In this document: one piece after another, positions 16,839 through 24,697 of the stretch | How positions within the stretch are numbered: the first letter of the stretch is position 1 | Layout: each line of letters starts with the position of its first letter | Source: Candidatus Omnitrophota bacterium | GTDB lineage: Bacteria > Hinthialibacterota > Hinthialibacteria > Hinthialibacterales > Hinthialibacteraceae | DNA length: 41,974 nucleotides | NCBI GenBank assembly: GCA_003598175.1 | Contig: QZKN01000116.1 | Span: forward strand, 1 to 41,974 | Reading direction: 5' to 3' | Position numbers and translations under genes: made by a program | Notes under the pieces: model-generated | Database searches by the model: none | Seen by the model: only the letters and a program-made list of their open reading frames with translations | What the model was told of the DNA's origin: nothing

Positions 16839-17854
16839 CCAAACCCATCCTGGCGCTCACCATGGGCGATCCGGCGGGCGTCGGACCGGAAATCATCGCC
16901 AAAGCCCTTAACCGCCAAGACGTGCTTGATCGGTGCAAACCGCTCGTGATCGGTTCGAAACGCGCATTGCAACGCGCGTTTCGTTTTACGAACACTTTTT
17001 TTTCTTACCGGACGATTCAAGAATTCGATGAATTTGATCCCGAATGGCCGTGCGTCACGCTTCTCAACGATGAAACCCATTTGCGCGGTGAAATCCCTCT
17101 CGCTCGTGTGGACGCAACGTGCGGCGCTTCCGCGTATGCGTGGCTCATTCGCGCCATTCGCCTTGCCGCTGCCCAACAAGTTGCCGCCATCGTTACCGCG
17201 CCGTTGCATAAAGAAGCGTTGAATCTCGCCGGTCATCATTACGCCGGCCATACCGAAATCCTGGCGGAAGAAACCAGCGTGAAGGAATACAGCCTCATGC
17301 TCATCGCCGGCAAATTTCGCGTGACTCATGTCACCTGCCACGTCGCCGTCAAAGATGTATCCTCGTTTTTATCAAAAGAACGAATCGTTAGTGTGATCCG
17401 CCTGTTCGACAACGCCTTGACCCGTCTCGATGGCAAGCGTCCGCGCATCGCCGTCTGCGCTCTCAATCCCCACGGCGGCGAAGCCGGCCTGTTCGGCGAC
17501 GAAGAAATCCAATTCATCCGCCCGGCGGTCGAACAATGCGCATCCGAAGGCGTTCAAGTGTATGGCCCGTTTCCCTCCGATTCCATTTATCCCCAACATG
17601 TCGGCGGGAAATACGAGGGCGTCGTCGCGATGTACCACGATCAGGGCCACATCGCCTTCAAACTCTGCAATTTTCATTTCGATCCGCAGTCGCAGGAATG
17701 GAGCGCCGTCACCGGCGTCAACGTCTGCCTCGGCCTTCCCATCATCCGCACGTCCGTCGATCATGGCACCGCGTTCGACCTCGCCGGCAGCGGGAAAGCG
17801 TCCGCGCAATCTTTGTTGGATGCGATTCATGTTGCGCTGAAACTGGTCCATTGA
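16835..17854 (+). CDS. pdxA2: PdxA-family dehydrogenase, PdxA2-like
   Basis: A 339-residue protein starting at the ATG at 16835, preceded by AAGGA and overlapping the permease stop as ATGA. It has the family N-terminus LALTMGDPAGVGPEI, the block APLHKEAL, and metal-site His residues in CHVAVKD (His169), LNPHGGEAG (His213) and MYHDQGHI (His268). PdxA makes a vitamin B6 precursor from 4-phosphohydroxy-L-threonine, while PdxA2 oxidises 4-phospho-D-threonate in acid-sugar catabolism. MYHDQGHI in place of MYHDQGLP, and the block with GVNVCLGLPIIRTSVDHGTAFDLAG, point to the PdxA2 side. No partner kinase of the D-threonate pathway is in the window. Coupling to the transporter suggests joint expression. 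Confidence 0.85.
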   Translation: MTKPILALTMGDPAGVGPEIIAKALNRQDVLDRCKPLVIGSKRALQRAFRFTNTFFSYRTIQEFDEFDPEWPCVTLLNDETHLRGEIPLARVDATCGASAYAWLIRAIRLAAAQQVAAIVTAPLHKEALNLAGHHYAGHTEILAEETSVKEYSLMLIAGKFRVTHVTCHVAVKDVSSFLSKERIVSVIRLFDNALTRLDGKRPRIAVCALNPHGGEAGLFGDEEIQFIRPAVEQCASEGVQVYGPFPSDSIYPQHVGGKYEGVVAMYHDQGHIAFKLCNFHFDPQSQEWSAVTGVNVCLGLPIIRTSVDHGTAFDLAGSGKASAQSLLDAIHVALKLVH

Positions 17855-18124
17855 ACATTACTTTTATACTCTCCTGATTTGTTTGAAACAAAAAGGGCAG
17901 GAAACATGTTTAAAAAAGAGAATAAAGAGTGTATACTTTCCAAGAAAAGCCGAAACAAAACACAAAACTGAAGGAAAGCAGTCAGGTGGATCGGATTGTC
18001 AAACAACGATGGGTATTATGGCATACCCTTACACGACTTATGAAATCCAAAGGACTTTCTGTTCCGTGAGAATCGTCAGATTCAAGAGTTGTTCCGATTT
18101 TTATTGGATAAGCAGGAGTAAAGA
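17855..18124 (+). other. Intergenic region with a weak promoter candidate and possible coding remnant
   Basis: TTTAAA at 17909-17914 and TATACT at 17932-17937 are spaced by 17 bases and could drive the following gene pair, although the leader would be about 180 bases. A short open stretch at 18044-18121 reads like a protein tail (FRENRQIQELFRFLLDKQE), but a stop precedes it and no start is seen, so it may be a gene remnant. AGGAG before 18125 is a good ribosome site. Confidence 0.35.
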
Positions 18125-18400
18125 ATGTCCGCAAAAAAGACGTACTACTCGGCGGAAGAAACCGCGCGGCGTGGCGATGAAATCTACGAACGCACGATTC
18201 GAGACCAGGTAGAGGCGAACCATTATGGCAAAGTGATCGCCATCGATATTGAGACGGGCGCCTATGTCATCGACGACACTGCATTGATTGCCTCACAGCG
18301 TTTACGCGCTCAATACCCACATGCGATCGTGTGGTTTGTTCGTGTTGGCCATCGCGCTCTGCATCGTATTGGAGGCAGATCCATTATGGAGTATCGATGA
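18125..18400 (+). CDS. Small soluble protein paired with an aspartic protease
   Basis: A 91-residue protein with a good ribosome site (AGGAG, five bases before the region AAGA-ATG). It has a helical, charged N-terminal half (ARRGDEIYERTIRDQVEANHYGK) and a beta-rich middle (IAIDIETGAYVIDDTALIASQRL), then a segment VWFVRVGHRALHRIGG. I recall proteins of this pattern in cyanobacteria and other groups next to small retropepsin-like genes, but they have no established function. The stop overlaps the next start as ATGA. It could be a partner, inhibitor or substrate of the protease; that is inference from coupling. Confidence 0.75.
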   Translation: MSAKKTYYSAEETARRGDEIYERTIRDQVEANHYGKVIAIDIETGAYVIDDTALIASQRLRAQYPHAIVWFVRVGHRALHRIGGRSIMEYR

Positions 18401-18795
18401 TCCAAGGCGTAGTCAACCGCAACCTTGAAGCCGCCATCAACCTGCTGGTGCGCGGACCCGGTGGGCAGGAAAAAGAGATTGAGGCTGTAATCGACACCGG
18501 TTTCAATGGCTTTCTCACTATCTCTCCGGTCCTTATCAGACAACTTGATCTCCCACATATAGGACAAACTCGGGCGTTGCTCGCCAATGGAAAGATAGAG
18601 ATACTTGATCTATATGAGGTGACTCTTCAATGGGATGACCATTGGCTGACAGTGGAATCGGATGCTGCCGACATGGACGTACTGGTGGGTATGTCACTGC
18701 TTAACCGGTTCGGCATCCATGTGCAAGTGTTCGAGGGAGGTCACGTCGTGATTGAAGCGCTTCCAGGAGTGTCGCCTACTTTATTCTATGCATAA
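18397..18795 (+). CDS. Retropepsin-like clan AA aspartic protease
   Basis: A 132-residue protein starting at the ATG at 18397. Near its N-terminus it carries the catalytic motif AVIDTGFNGFLTIS (Asp33-Thr34-Gly35), followed by a flap-like segment (RALLANGKIEI) and a final block VLVGMSLLNRFGIHVQV, which matches the second conserved part of single-domain retropepsins. These act as homodimers, each chain giving one catalytic Asp. There is no signal peptide or membrane segment, so it is cytoplasmic. An upstream in-frame extension to 18331 overlaps the previous gene and is not needed. Substrate unknown. Confidence 0.82.
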   Translation: MIQGVVNRNLEAAINLLVRGPGGQEKEIEAVIDTGFNGFLTISPVLIRQLDLPHIGQTRALLANGKIEILDLYEVTLQWDDHWLTVESDAADMDVLVGMSLLNRFGIHVQVFEGGHVVIEALPGVSPTLFYA

Positions 18796-18840
18796 GTTTC
18801 GTAAAAGGATCGTACCGTTCTAAAGGACGATTGATCTTGT

Positions 18841-21132
18841 TCATTGCTTCGTCTTCAGCCAATCCATCACTTTCTCCTGCATGGCTCCGGAGAAATGATT
18901 GTAATCATTGGGTAAAAACCGTTCGAGTTTCTGTTCGGCATCATAGAGTTTGTATACCTTCCCCACTTCCTCTACGCATTGTTCCACATCCCTCAGTGTC
19001 GCGTCGCGATCCCATTGGGGAGCAATCACGAACAGTGGACGCGGCGCAATGCAGGCCAGGATTTCGTGAAAGTCGTACGGAATTCGATTTTCAACGCCGA
19101 CAAAAAAGCCCAATCGCGGAATCAAGCCATGCAAATGGGAAAAAGCGCGTATGCCTTCGGTTCCTTTCTCCGCCGTATCCAGCCGCATCGGCGTAAATCC
19201 ACAGATGGACGCGATTCCCGCGATGCGTTCGTCAAACGCGGCGGAATAAAGACCGATGGTCGCGCCGAGCGCATAACCAACCATGTAAATACGTTCTTTA
19301 TCAATGAAATCCAGTTCGCAAAGCGCATCCACGCTCCACCGCACATCGGCGATCATACGTCCCAATTTCGACCAATGCGGGTACCGTTCATAAAAACGGG
19401 TTCCTTCCTCCACACGATTGCCGAAACCGATTTGATTGAACACATAAACGGCAAATCCTTGCTCGATCATGTCGTTCAAAAGCGGCGGTCTACGGCCAAA
19501 ACCGGTCGGATAGGAATATTCATACAGATGAATAACGACAGGGAACTTATCTTTCACCGGTTGGCCCTCACTATTCGCCGGGAAATACAGTTTTCCCATC
19601 AAAACATCACGGCTGCCGACGGAATTTCTCACTCGCGGCTGCACGATGACATCATTCAAATAATCGCTGCGCCGGCCGGGACTGATCGCCGGCGGCTCCT
19701 CGCCCAGAATTGTTTGTATTCGGGTTCGTATATCTTTCTTTTTTTTCTCCCATGCCGATGTGGATTGAATTGTATCATTTTTCGACCATATGAACAAATC
19801 CTGAATCCCTTTTTCCGGATACTCATGCGGATCCATGCATTCCCCGCTGAGTCCACGCCATTTTGCAAAGGAATAATCGTAATGTTGCACGCAAGGAACC
19901 GGAATCCTGCCGCGTTCGAAAATGGTATCGAAGAAATCGACGAACACTTCGATATCGCGGGCAGAGGGAGAGTGGTAACCGTGCCGCATGTACAAACCGA
20001 GTTTGTTTTCCACGCCCAAAAACTCATATACTCGTTTTACATTGTGATAATTTTGCTCGATTCCCCACGGATTTCCCTGATCCTCGAAAAACGCGGAAGT
20101 GATCAGCAAACCGCGCGGCGCAACCAGCGCCATCAGCAGGTTTTGATCGACCGGCAGTTTGTGTTCCCGGCCGATAAAAAACCGCAGGCGTGGATGCATC
20201 CAAAACGGAAAATTGGTGGTGATCTCCGCGATGGTTTCGTTGTCGAATTTATCGACGGTATACCGCCACGGATCTTCCGCGCCGGTGCCGCCGCTGCACG
20301 GAATCACCGCCTTGATCCGCTGGTCGAACGCGGCGGCCATCAGAACCTGCTTTCCATCCCGCGACAAGCCGGTCAGGCCGATTCTCTCTTTATCCACAAT
20401 CGGCATTGTATATAAATAATCGATTACGCGATGCGCTCCCCATGCCCGGCGCATCAGTCGCGTGAAGTCATAATCCGGAAACCAAATCTCCGCGAAGTCC
20501 TCCGTGTCATCGTTCGCATCGCAGCCGGCATAATAACAACCGATATACCCCCGCTGCACCGCCTGCGCCACAGTAATCCAGCCGGTTCCGTCGCCGCCCG
20601 GCGTCAGGAAAACCGGAAAGGGACCGTTTCCGGGCGGGATATACAATTCAATCGTGATTTTGGCTTTGTGATCAGGGCCGAAACGTAATTCCACGATTTG
20701 AATCGTGATTTTTCCATCGGTTTTTTCAGAAAGAATACTCGCTTTGAGGTTGTCCGGCGGTGGAGGAAACGTGCCGGTGATCCAATGCTGTATTTCCTTG
20801 CTCATCCAATCCCGTTTTTCCCGCCATTGCGCTATTGTCGTGACAGGAATATTTTTTTCTCCCTCGTCCAACAACAACGGGTCGGGTAAGAACGGAATGG
20901 AAGGCATGGCGTCGAAATCGGGCGGCAGTTCGCCGGTTCGTTCGAGCCAATCCTGCCAGGTTACATCCAGCGGCGTTACTCGGCCGCGGTCGGGCCGCTC
21001 TTGCGGCAGGACCGACTGCAGTTGTTCGAGATAGGTCTGTCTCGTAATTTGATCTCCATAACCAGTGGGCGATAAGGCGCTGCAAATGAGCGCCAATCCA
21101 CACAAATAAAGACAGAATCGTTGACGTCGCAT
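18841..21132 (-). CDS. Secreted tandem alpha/beta-hydrolase, CE15/acetyl-xylan-esterase-like
   Basis: The start is fixed by AAGGAGG (21138-21144) five bases before the ATG at 21130-21132; a further ATG at 21147 lies upstream of that site. The 763-residue protein has a signal peptide (about 1-26) and two alpha/beta-hydrolase domains. In the first (about 90-410) the nucleophile elbow is GLSRDGK (Ser257), close to the GCSRxGK of glucuronoyl esterases, with a later His in RHGYHSPSARD. In the second (about 480-760) the elbow reads VGYALGA, so the nucleophile is Ala621, while the late His (YNHFSG) is kept. The first domain could cleave esters of plant polysaccharides; the second looks non-catalytic. 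Substrate is inferred only from family. Confidence 0.8.
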   Translation of the reverse strand: MRRQRFCLYLCGLALICSALSPTGYGDQITRQTYLEQLQSVLPQERPDRGRVTPLDVTWQDWLERTGELPPDFDAMPSIPFLPDPLLLDEGEKNIPVTTIAQWREKRDWMSKEIQHWITGTFPPPPDNLKASILSEKTDGKITIQIVELRFGPDHKAKITIELYIPPGNGPFPVFLTPGGDGTGWITVAQAVQRGYIGCYYAGCDANDDTEDFAEIWFPDYDFTRLMRRAWGAHRVIDYLYTMPIVDKERIGLTGLSRDGKQVLMAAAFDQRIKAVIPCSGGTGAEDPWRYTVDKFDNETIAEITTNFPFWMHPRLRFFIGREHKLPVDQNLLMALVAPRGLLITSAFFEDQGNPWGIEQNYHNVKRVYEFLGVENKLGLYMRHGYHSPSARDIEVFVDFFDTIFERGRIPVPCVQHYDYSFAKWRGLSGECMDPHEYPEKGIQDLFIWSKNDTIQSTSAWEKKKKDIRTRIQTILGEEPPAISPGRRSDYLNDVIVQPRVRNSVGSRDVLMGKLYFPANSEGQPVKDKFPVVIHLYEYSYPTGFGRRPPLLNDMIEQGFAVYVFNQIGFGNRVEEGTRFYERYPHWSKLGRMIADVRWSVDALCELDFIDKERIYMVGYALGATIGLYSAAFDERIAGIASICGFTPMRLDTAEKGTEGIRAFSHLHGLIPRLGFFVGVENRIPYDFHEILACIAPRPLFVIAPQWDRDATLRDVEQCVEEVGKVYKLYDAEQKLERFLPNDYNHFSGAMQEKVMDWLKTKQ

Positions 21133-21317
21133 ATTCGCCTCCTTCATTGAATGTCATTGGGTAAAAATATAGAGGAATTTCTTTGTGCATGTATAGTCTT
21201 GCAGCGCAAATTAAAAAGTCATGGGGCAAGTAACGGCTGGAAGGAATACATTCTATAACGTTCAAAAAAATGGACAAAAAGGATATCGTTCGTCCAATAC
21301 AACTCAATGCCCATATC

Positions 21318-22196
21318 CTATTTCAACATTCGCTCAATGCATTCCAGACCGTTTTTTTGGCGTAATGCGTTATAAATATTCGTGAGAATTTCAAGCGAAT
21401 CAATTTTTTTGATTGAATGCGCCAGGTTTTGGGCTTCTTGCCCATATCGAAAATCGAGAGCCAACAGAATTCCATCCCGTAATCCTTTGATTTCCCCTTC
21501 GATTTTCCCTTCATTTTTCCCCTCGATTTTCCCCTCGATTTTCCCCTCGGCAAAACCTTCATCTTTTATTAATCGGTATCCATACGACTCGATCATGATA
21601 TCTCTTCTCCTCTTGATTAAAGTCGCACATAAACTCTTGTCTTTCAATCCTGCGAAAATTGTCATGGCTGTCAGTAAATCGGATTTGTCTTCTTTTTTCA
21701 ATGTACTATTATACAACTTTTTTTCCGCTTCCAGAGTCACCGTTTCCCCGTTCGCCATGATCGGAATGAAGGGATACAAAACATAATCTTCCGATTCAAG
21801 TATTTTGTTACTATCCAATTCCCACAGTTTGATCAAGACGAATTGAAAACGAAACCGATTATCTTCATAAACGTCCGTTGCCGATGAGCTGGGAAGGAAC
21901 AAAAAGAGGTAAGGCGTGACCGGTATTTTATATTGTTGTTCCAGGCGAAGTGTGTATTGCATCAGATTTTTAATGTCTTCTTTTTTCCAGATGGTTTTGA
22001 ATTCCCAAACTTGAATTTCTTCACGCCCGTCCGGCTCGGTAATTTTGATGATGTAATCTCCCTTTTTCAGCGTGGGTTGTTCCTGGGGAAGAGTTTCGAT
22101 CAGTTCGCTGGATAGAGGGCATCGATTTTGAAAAACTCGGAGGATGGCTTCCTTGCCATTTTCCACGATGATTTTGGAAGTGATGTCGTATTGCAT
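21318..22196 (-). CDS. Rpn/PD-(D/E)XK nuclease-family transposase-like protein
   Basis: A 292-residue protein. The N-terminal part has the nuclease core: DYIIKI, then EIQVWEFKT, which supplies the E-x-K pair, then a helical region with QYTLRLEQQY and IKLWELDSN. A helical middle part is followed by a run of EGKIEGK-type repeats (about residues 219-240) and a C-terminal block with GLRDGILLALDFRYG. This architecture is shared by Rpn-like recombination-promoting nucleases and by abundant cyanobacterial proteins annotated as transposase-like. It could cut DNA or be a defence or mobile protein; I cannot tell which. The neighbours are unrelated. Confidence 0.75.
   Translation of the reverse strand: MQYDITSKIIVENGKEAILRVFQNRCPLSSELIETLPQEQPTLKKGDYIIKITEPDGREEIQVWEFKTIWKKEDIKNLMQYTLRLEQQYKIPVTPYLFLFLPSSSATDVYEDNRFRFQFVLIKLWELDSNKILESEDYVLYPFIPIMANGETVTLEAEKKLYNSTLKKEDKSDLLTAMTIFAGLKDKSLCATLIKRRRDIMIESYGYRLIKDEGFAEGKIEGKIEGKNEGKIEGEIKGLRDGILLALDFRYGQEAQNLAHSIKKIDSLEILTNIYNALRQKNGLECIERMLK
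21488..21550 (-). repeat. In-frame 12-bp tandem repeat inside the Rpn-family gene
   Basis: The minus strand repeats GAGGGGAAAATC-like units about five times with small changes, coding for EGKI/EGKN. The unit is a multiple of three, so changes in copy number would lengthen or shorten a charged linker without breaking the frame. Such linkers are common in this protein family. Confidence 0.8.
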
Positions 22197-22484
22197 AATC
22201 TCGATTCTTTTTTAATTTGTCATGTCGATGATTTCACGCATTGCCGGTCGGCGCAAATGATGATAGAGCGATTTCAGGCAAGTATATAGTCCATCACGAT
22301 GACAAGCGAAGGGATTGAGCGAGAGTAGATTATCACCGTACCCAGGAGTAGAGAAGTTTTTTCTGCAAAAATCCATTCATTCTTTGATTGTGCAAGCCTT
22401 GATTCTTCATCACCTTGCCATTCTTTTCATAAAGAAATAAAGTATGATCTTCAGCTGATTCCATTACTCGTGGAGATATTTGTT
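22197..22484. other. Divergent intergenic region before the M3 peptidase gene
   Basis: About 290 bases without a gene. TTGCCA at 22415-22420 is followed after 17 bases by TAAAGT, a weak promoter candidate for the peptidase, and TATGAT lies at 22443-22448. A GGAG at 22472-22475 lies nine bases before the ATG at 22485. Confidence 0.4.
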
Positions 22485-24623
22485 ATGACGCATATTGATT
22501 TTCCGTATGACTTTATCAAACTACTGACTCACCCGCTTGCCATTGCGCTGCTCATGATGCTTTGCGTATGTATCCTGACGGAATCCGTGCAGGCCGCGCC
22601 TAAAAATTTAAAGTCGTTTCAAGACAAGGCAAAGGAATTTCATTCCATTCTCACCGCGCCCGCATTTGAAAAAACGCCGGAAGCCATTCAGGCTGCCGCG
22701 CAAACCGCAATCGACGAAGCCAAACAGGCCGGCGATGGCATCGCCAACCAGAACCTTGATCAAGTGACTTTTGCCGGCGCCTTTCAAGCATTGGATGCCC
22801 TGTATCACAAATACGGCGTCACTGCGAACCGCATTTCCATTATTAAAAACACCTCAACGGATGAAAAACTGCGCGACACGGCAACCGAAGAAATTATTAA
22901 ATTGCAGGATTTCATGGTTGAATTTTCCTATCGTGAAGACATCTATCGCGCATTGAAGGCTTTTGACGATTCCCATCCGCAGTTGGAAGGCGAAGACGCC
23001 AAACTCGTAAAAGACGTCATGCTCGAATACAAGCGTCTGGGATTTGATCTTCCGTCGGAAAAGCGCAAGGAACTTGAAACTCTCAAAAAAGAATTGTCCA
23101 AGACGGAAATCGACTTCCGCACCAACATCACGAAAGCGACCCAGGCGCTCAAATTTACAAAAGAAGAGTTGGAAGGCGTCCCCGAAAGTTTTTTGAATCA
23201 GGAAAGCGTCAAAACCGGCGATGACGAATACACGGTCATGGCCAACATCACCTGGCATTACCAAACCGTGATGGAAAACGCGAAAAAGGAAGCCACACGC
23301 AAGACACTTTTCCATGCCCGCTTTACATTGGCAAAAGAAATCAATGTTCCCTTGATTGCAAAGATGATCGAATTGCGCGCCGTCATCGCCGAAAAACTTG
23401 GGTATCGTTCGTGGGCGGATTACCGCATGGAAGATCGCATGGCGAAAAACGAAAAAACCGTTCGCGGGTTTTTGACGGATATCATTGCCAGCCTGCAACC
23501 CAAATTTGAGGCGGAATTACAAGCGTTCGCCGAAATGAAAGCGCGGGAAACCGGCGAGGAAAATCCCGCCATATCCAAATGGGATTGGCGCTATTACCGC
23601 AATCGTTATATGAAGGAAAAATACGAGGTCGATACGGAAGCCCTGAAAGTCTATTTTCCTTTCGAAAAAACGCGCGCAGGCATGTTTCACGTCTATGAAA
23701 CCATATTCGGTTTAAAAATCGAGCCGGTCGATTCTTCCGACGCCTGGCACGAAGACGTCACTCTCCATGCCATTTCCGACGCGAAAACCGGCGAACCGCT
23801 GGGATTGATCTATCTCGACATGTTTCCTCGACCGGGCAAATTCAACCACTTCGCCATGTTCGATCTCATTCAGGGAAAACAATTCGACTATCATTATCAG
23901 CGGCCCACCGCGGCATTGATCTGCAATTTTCCTCCCGCCAGCGGTGAGACGCCTTCGCTGCTCACGTACGACAACGTCGAAACGCTGTTTCACGAATTCG
24001 GCCACGGTTTGCATGAGCTCATGACGCGGGCAAAATATGCGCAATTTTCCGGCACCAGCGTCCCCCGCGATTTTGTCGAAGTCCCTTCCCAGGTGTTGGA
24101 ATATTGGCTGGAGAGCAAGCAGGTTCTTGACACTTTCGCCGCCGATTATCGCGATCCGTCGAAAAAATTCCCCGCCGAGATTCTCGACCGCATCGTCGAA
24201 TCCAACAAAGCCACCATCGGCACGTTTTATCGGCGTCAATTCGCGTTTGGCATGATCGATATGGCATTCCATGCGCATCGCGAAAAAGAACAAACGCTGG
24301 ACGTTATTCAAACTTCAAACAAAATTTTAGGGGAAGTATTCCTGCCTGTTCCCGACGACACCAGTTTCGTCACGTACTTCGGTCACCTTGCCGGTTACGA
24401 TGCGGGATATTACGGCTATGCCTGGGCGGACGTTATTTGCGCCGATTTAGCCACGATGTTTGAAAAAGCCCCACAAGGCTTTCTTGATCCGCAAATGGGC
24501 ATGAAACTGCGACGGGAAATTTTTGAACCGGGCGACTCCCGTGACGTCAACGAATCGATTCAGGCGTTTTTGGGGCGGGAAGTGTCGAAGGAACCGTTTT
24601 TGGAGAAAATCGGGGTGAAATAA
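22485..24623 (+). CDS. M3 family zinc metallopeptidase (oligopeptidase), exported
   Basis: The start is taken as the ATG at 22485, with GGAG nine bases upstream; the GTG at 22470 is the alternative. The 712-residue protein has an N-terminal hydrophobic segment followed by AAPKN, a likely signal peptide. The mainly helical M3 fold carries HEFGHGLHELM at 503-513, where His503 and His507 bind zinc and Glu504 is the catalytic base, and Glu532 in DFVEVPSQ as third ligand. The block AGYDAGYYGYAWADVICADL near the C-terminus is also conserved and helps close the active-site channel. M3 peptidases cut short peptides. A predicted secreted form is less common than cytoplasmic OpdA and PepF. It converges on the ATPase-fusion gene. 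Confidence 0.93.
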   Translation: MTHIDFPYDFIKLLTHPLAIALLMMLCVCILTESVQAAPKNLKSFQDKAKEFHSILTAPAFEKTPEAIQAAAQTAIDEAKQAGDGIANQNLDQVTFAGAFQALDALYHKYGVTANRISIIKNTSTDEKLRDTATEEIIKLQDFMVEFSYREDIYRALKAFDDSHPQLEGEDAKLVKDVMLEYKRLGFDLPSEKRKELETLKKELSKTEIDFRTNITKATQALKFTKEELEGVPESFLNQESVKTGDDEYTVMANITWHYQTVMENAKKEATRKTLFHARFTLAKEINVPLIAKMIELRAVIAEKLGYRSWADYRMEDRMAKNEKTVRGFLTDIIASLQPKFEAELQAFAEMKARETGEENPAISKWDWRYYRNRYMKEKYEVDTEALKVYFPFEKTRAGMFHVYETIFGLKIEPVDSSDAWHEDVTLHAISDAKTGEPLGLIYLDMFPRPGKFNHFAMFDLIQGKQFDYHYQRPTAALICNFPPASGETPSLLTYDNVETLFHEFGHGLHELMTRAKYAQFSGTSVPRDFVEVPSQVLEYWLESKQVLDTFAADYRDPSKKFPAEILDRIVESNKATIGTFYRRQFAFGMIDMAFHAHREKEQTLDVIQTSNKILGEVFLPVPDDTSFVTYFGHLAGYDAGYYGYAWADVICADLATMFEKAPQGFLDPQMGMKLRREIFEPGDSRDVNESIQAFLGREVSKEPFLEKIGVK

Positions 24624-24697
24624 ATTTATGGACTTGCTGTAACGTCAAAATCGAATAGTGTATTGCAAGTGCTACAGGTTTGCGCACATTCGGAAAA

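Noticed and set aside
17883..18212. Open frame of 109 residues before the protease pair
   Set aside because: It overlaps the supported gene at 18125, has low-complexity basic composition and no recognisable similarity.
21488..21550. Possible CRISPR or intergenic repeat array
   Set aside because: The 12-bp units are in frame inside a coding region and have no spacers.
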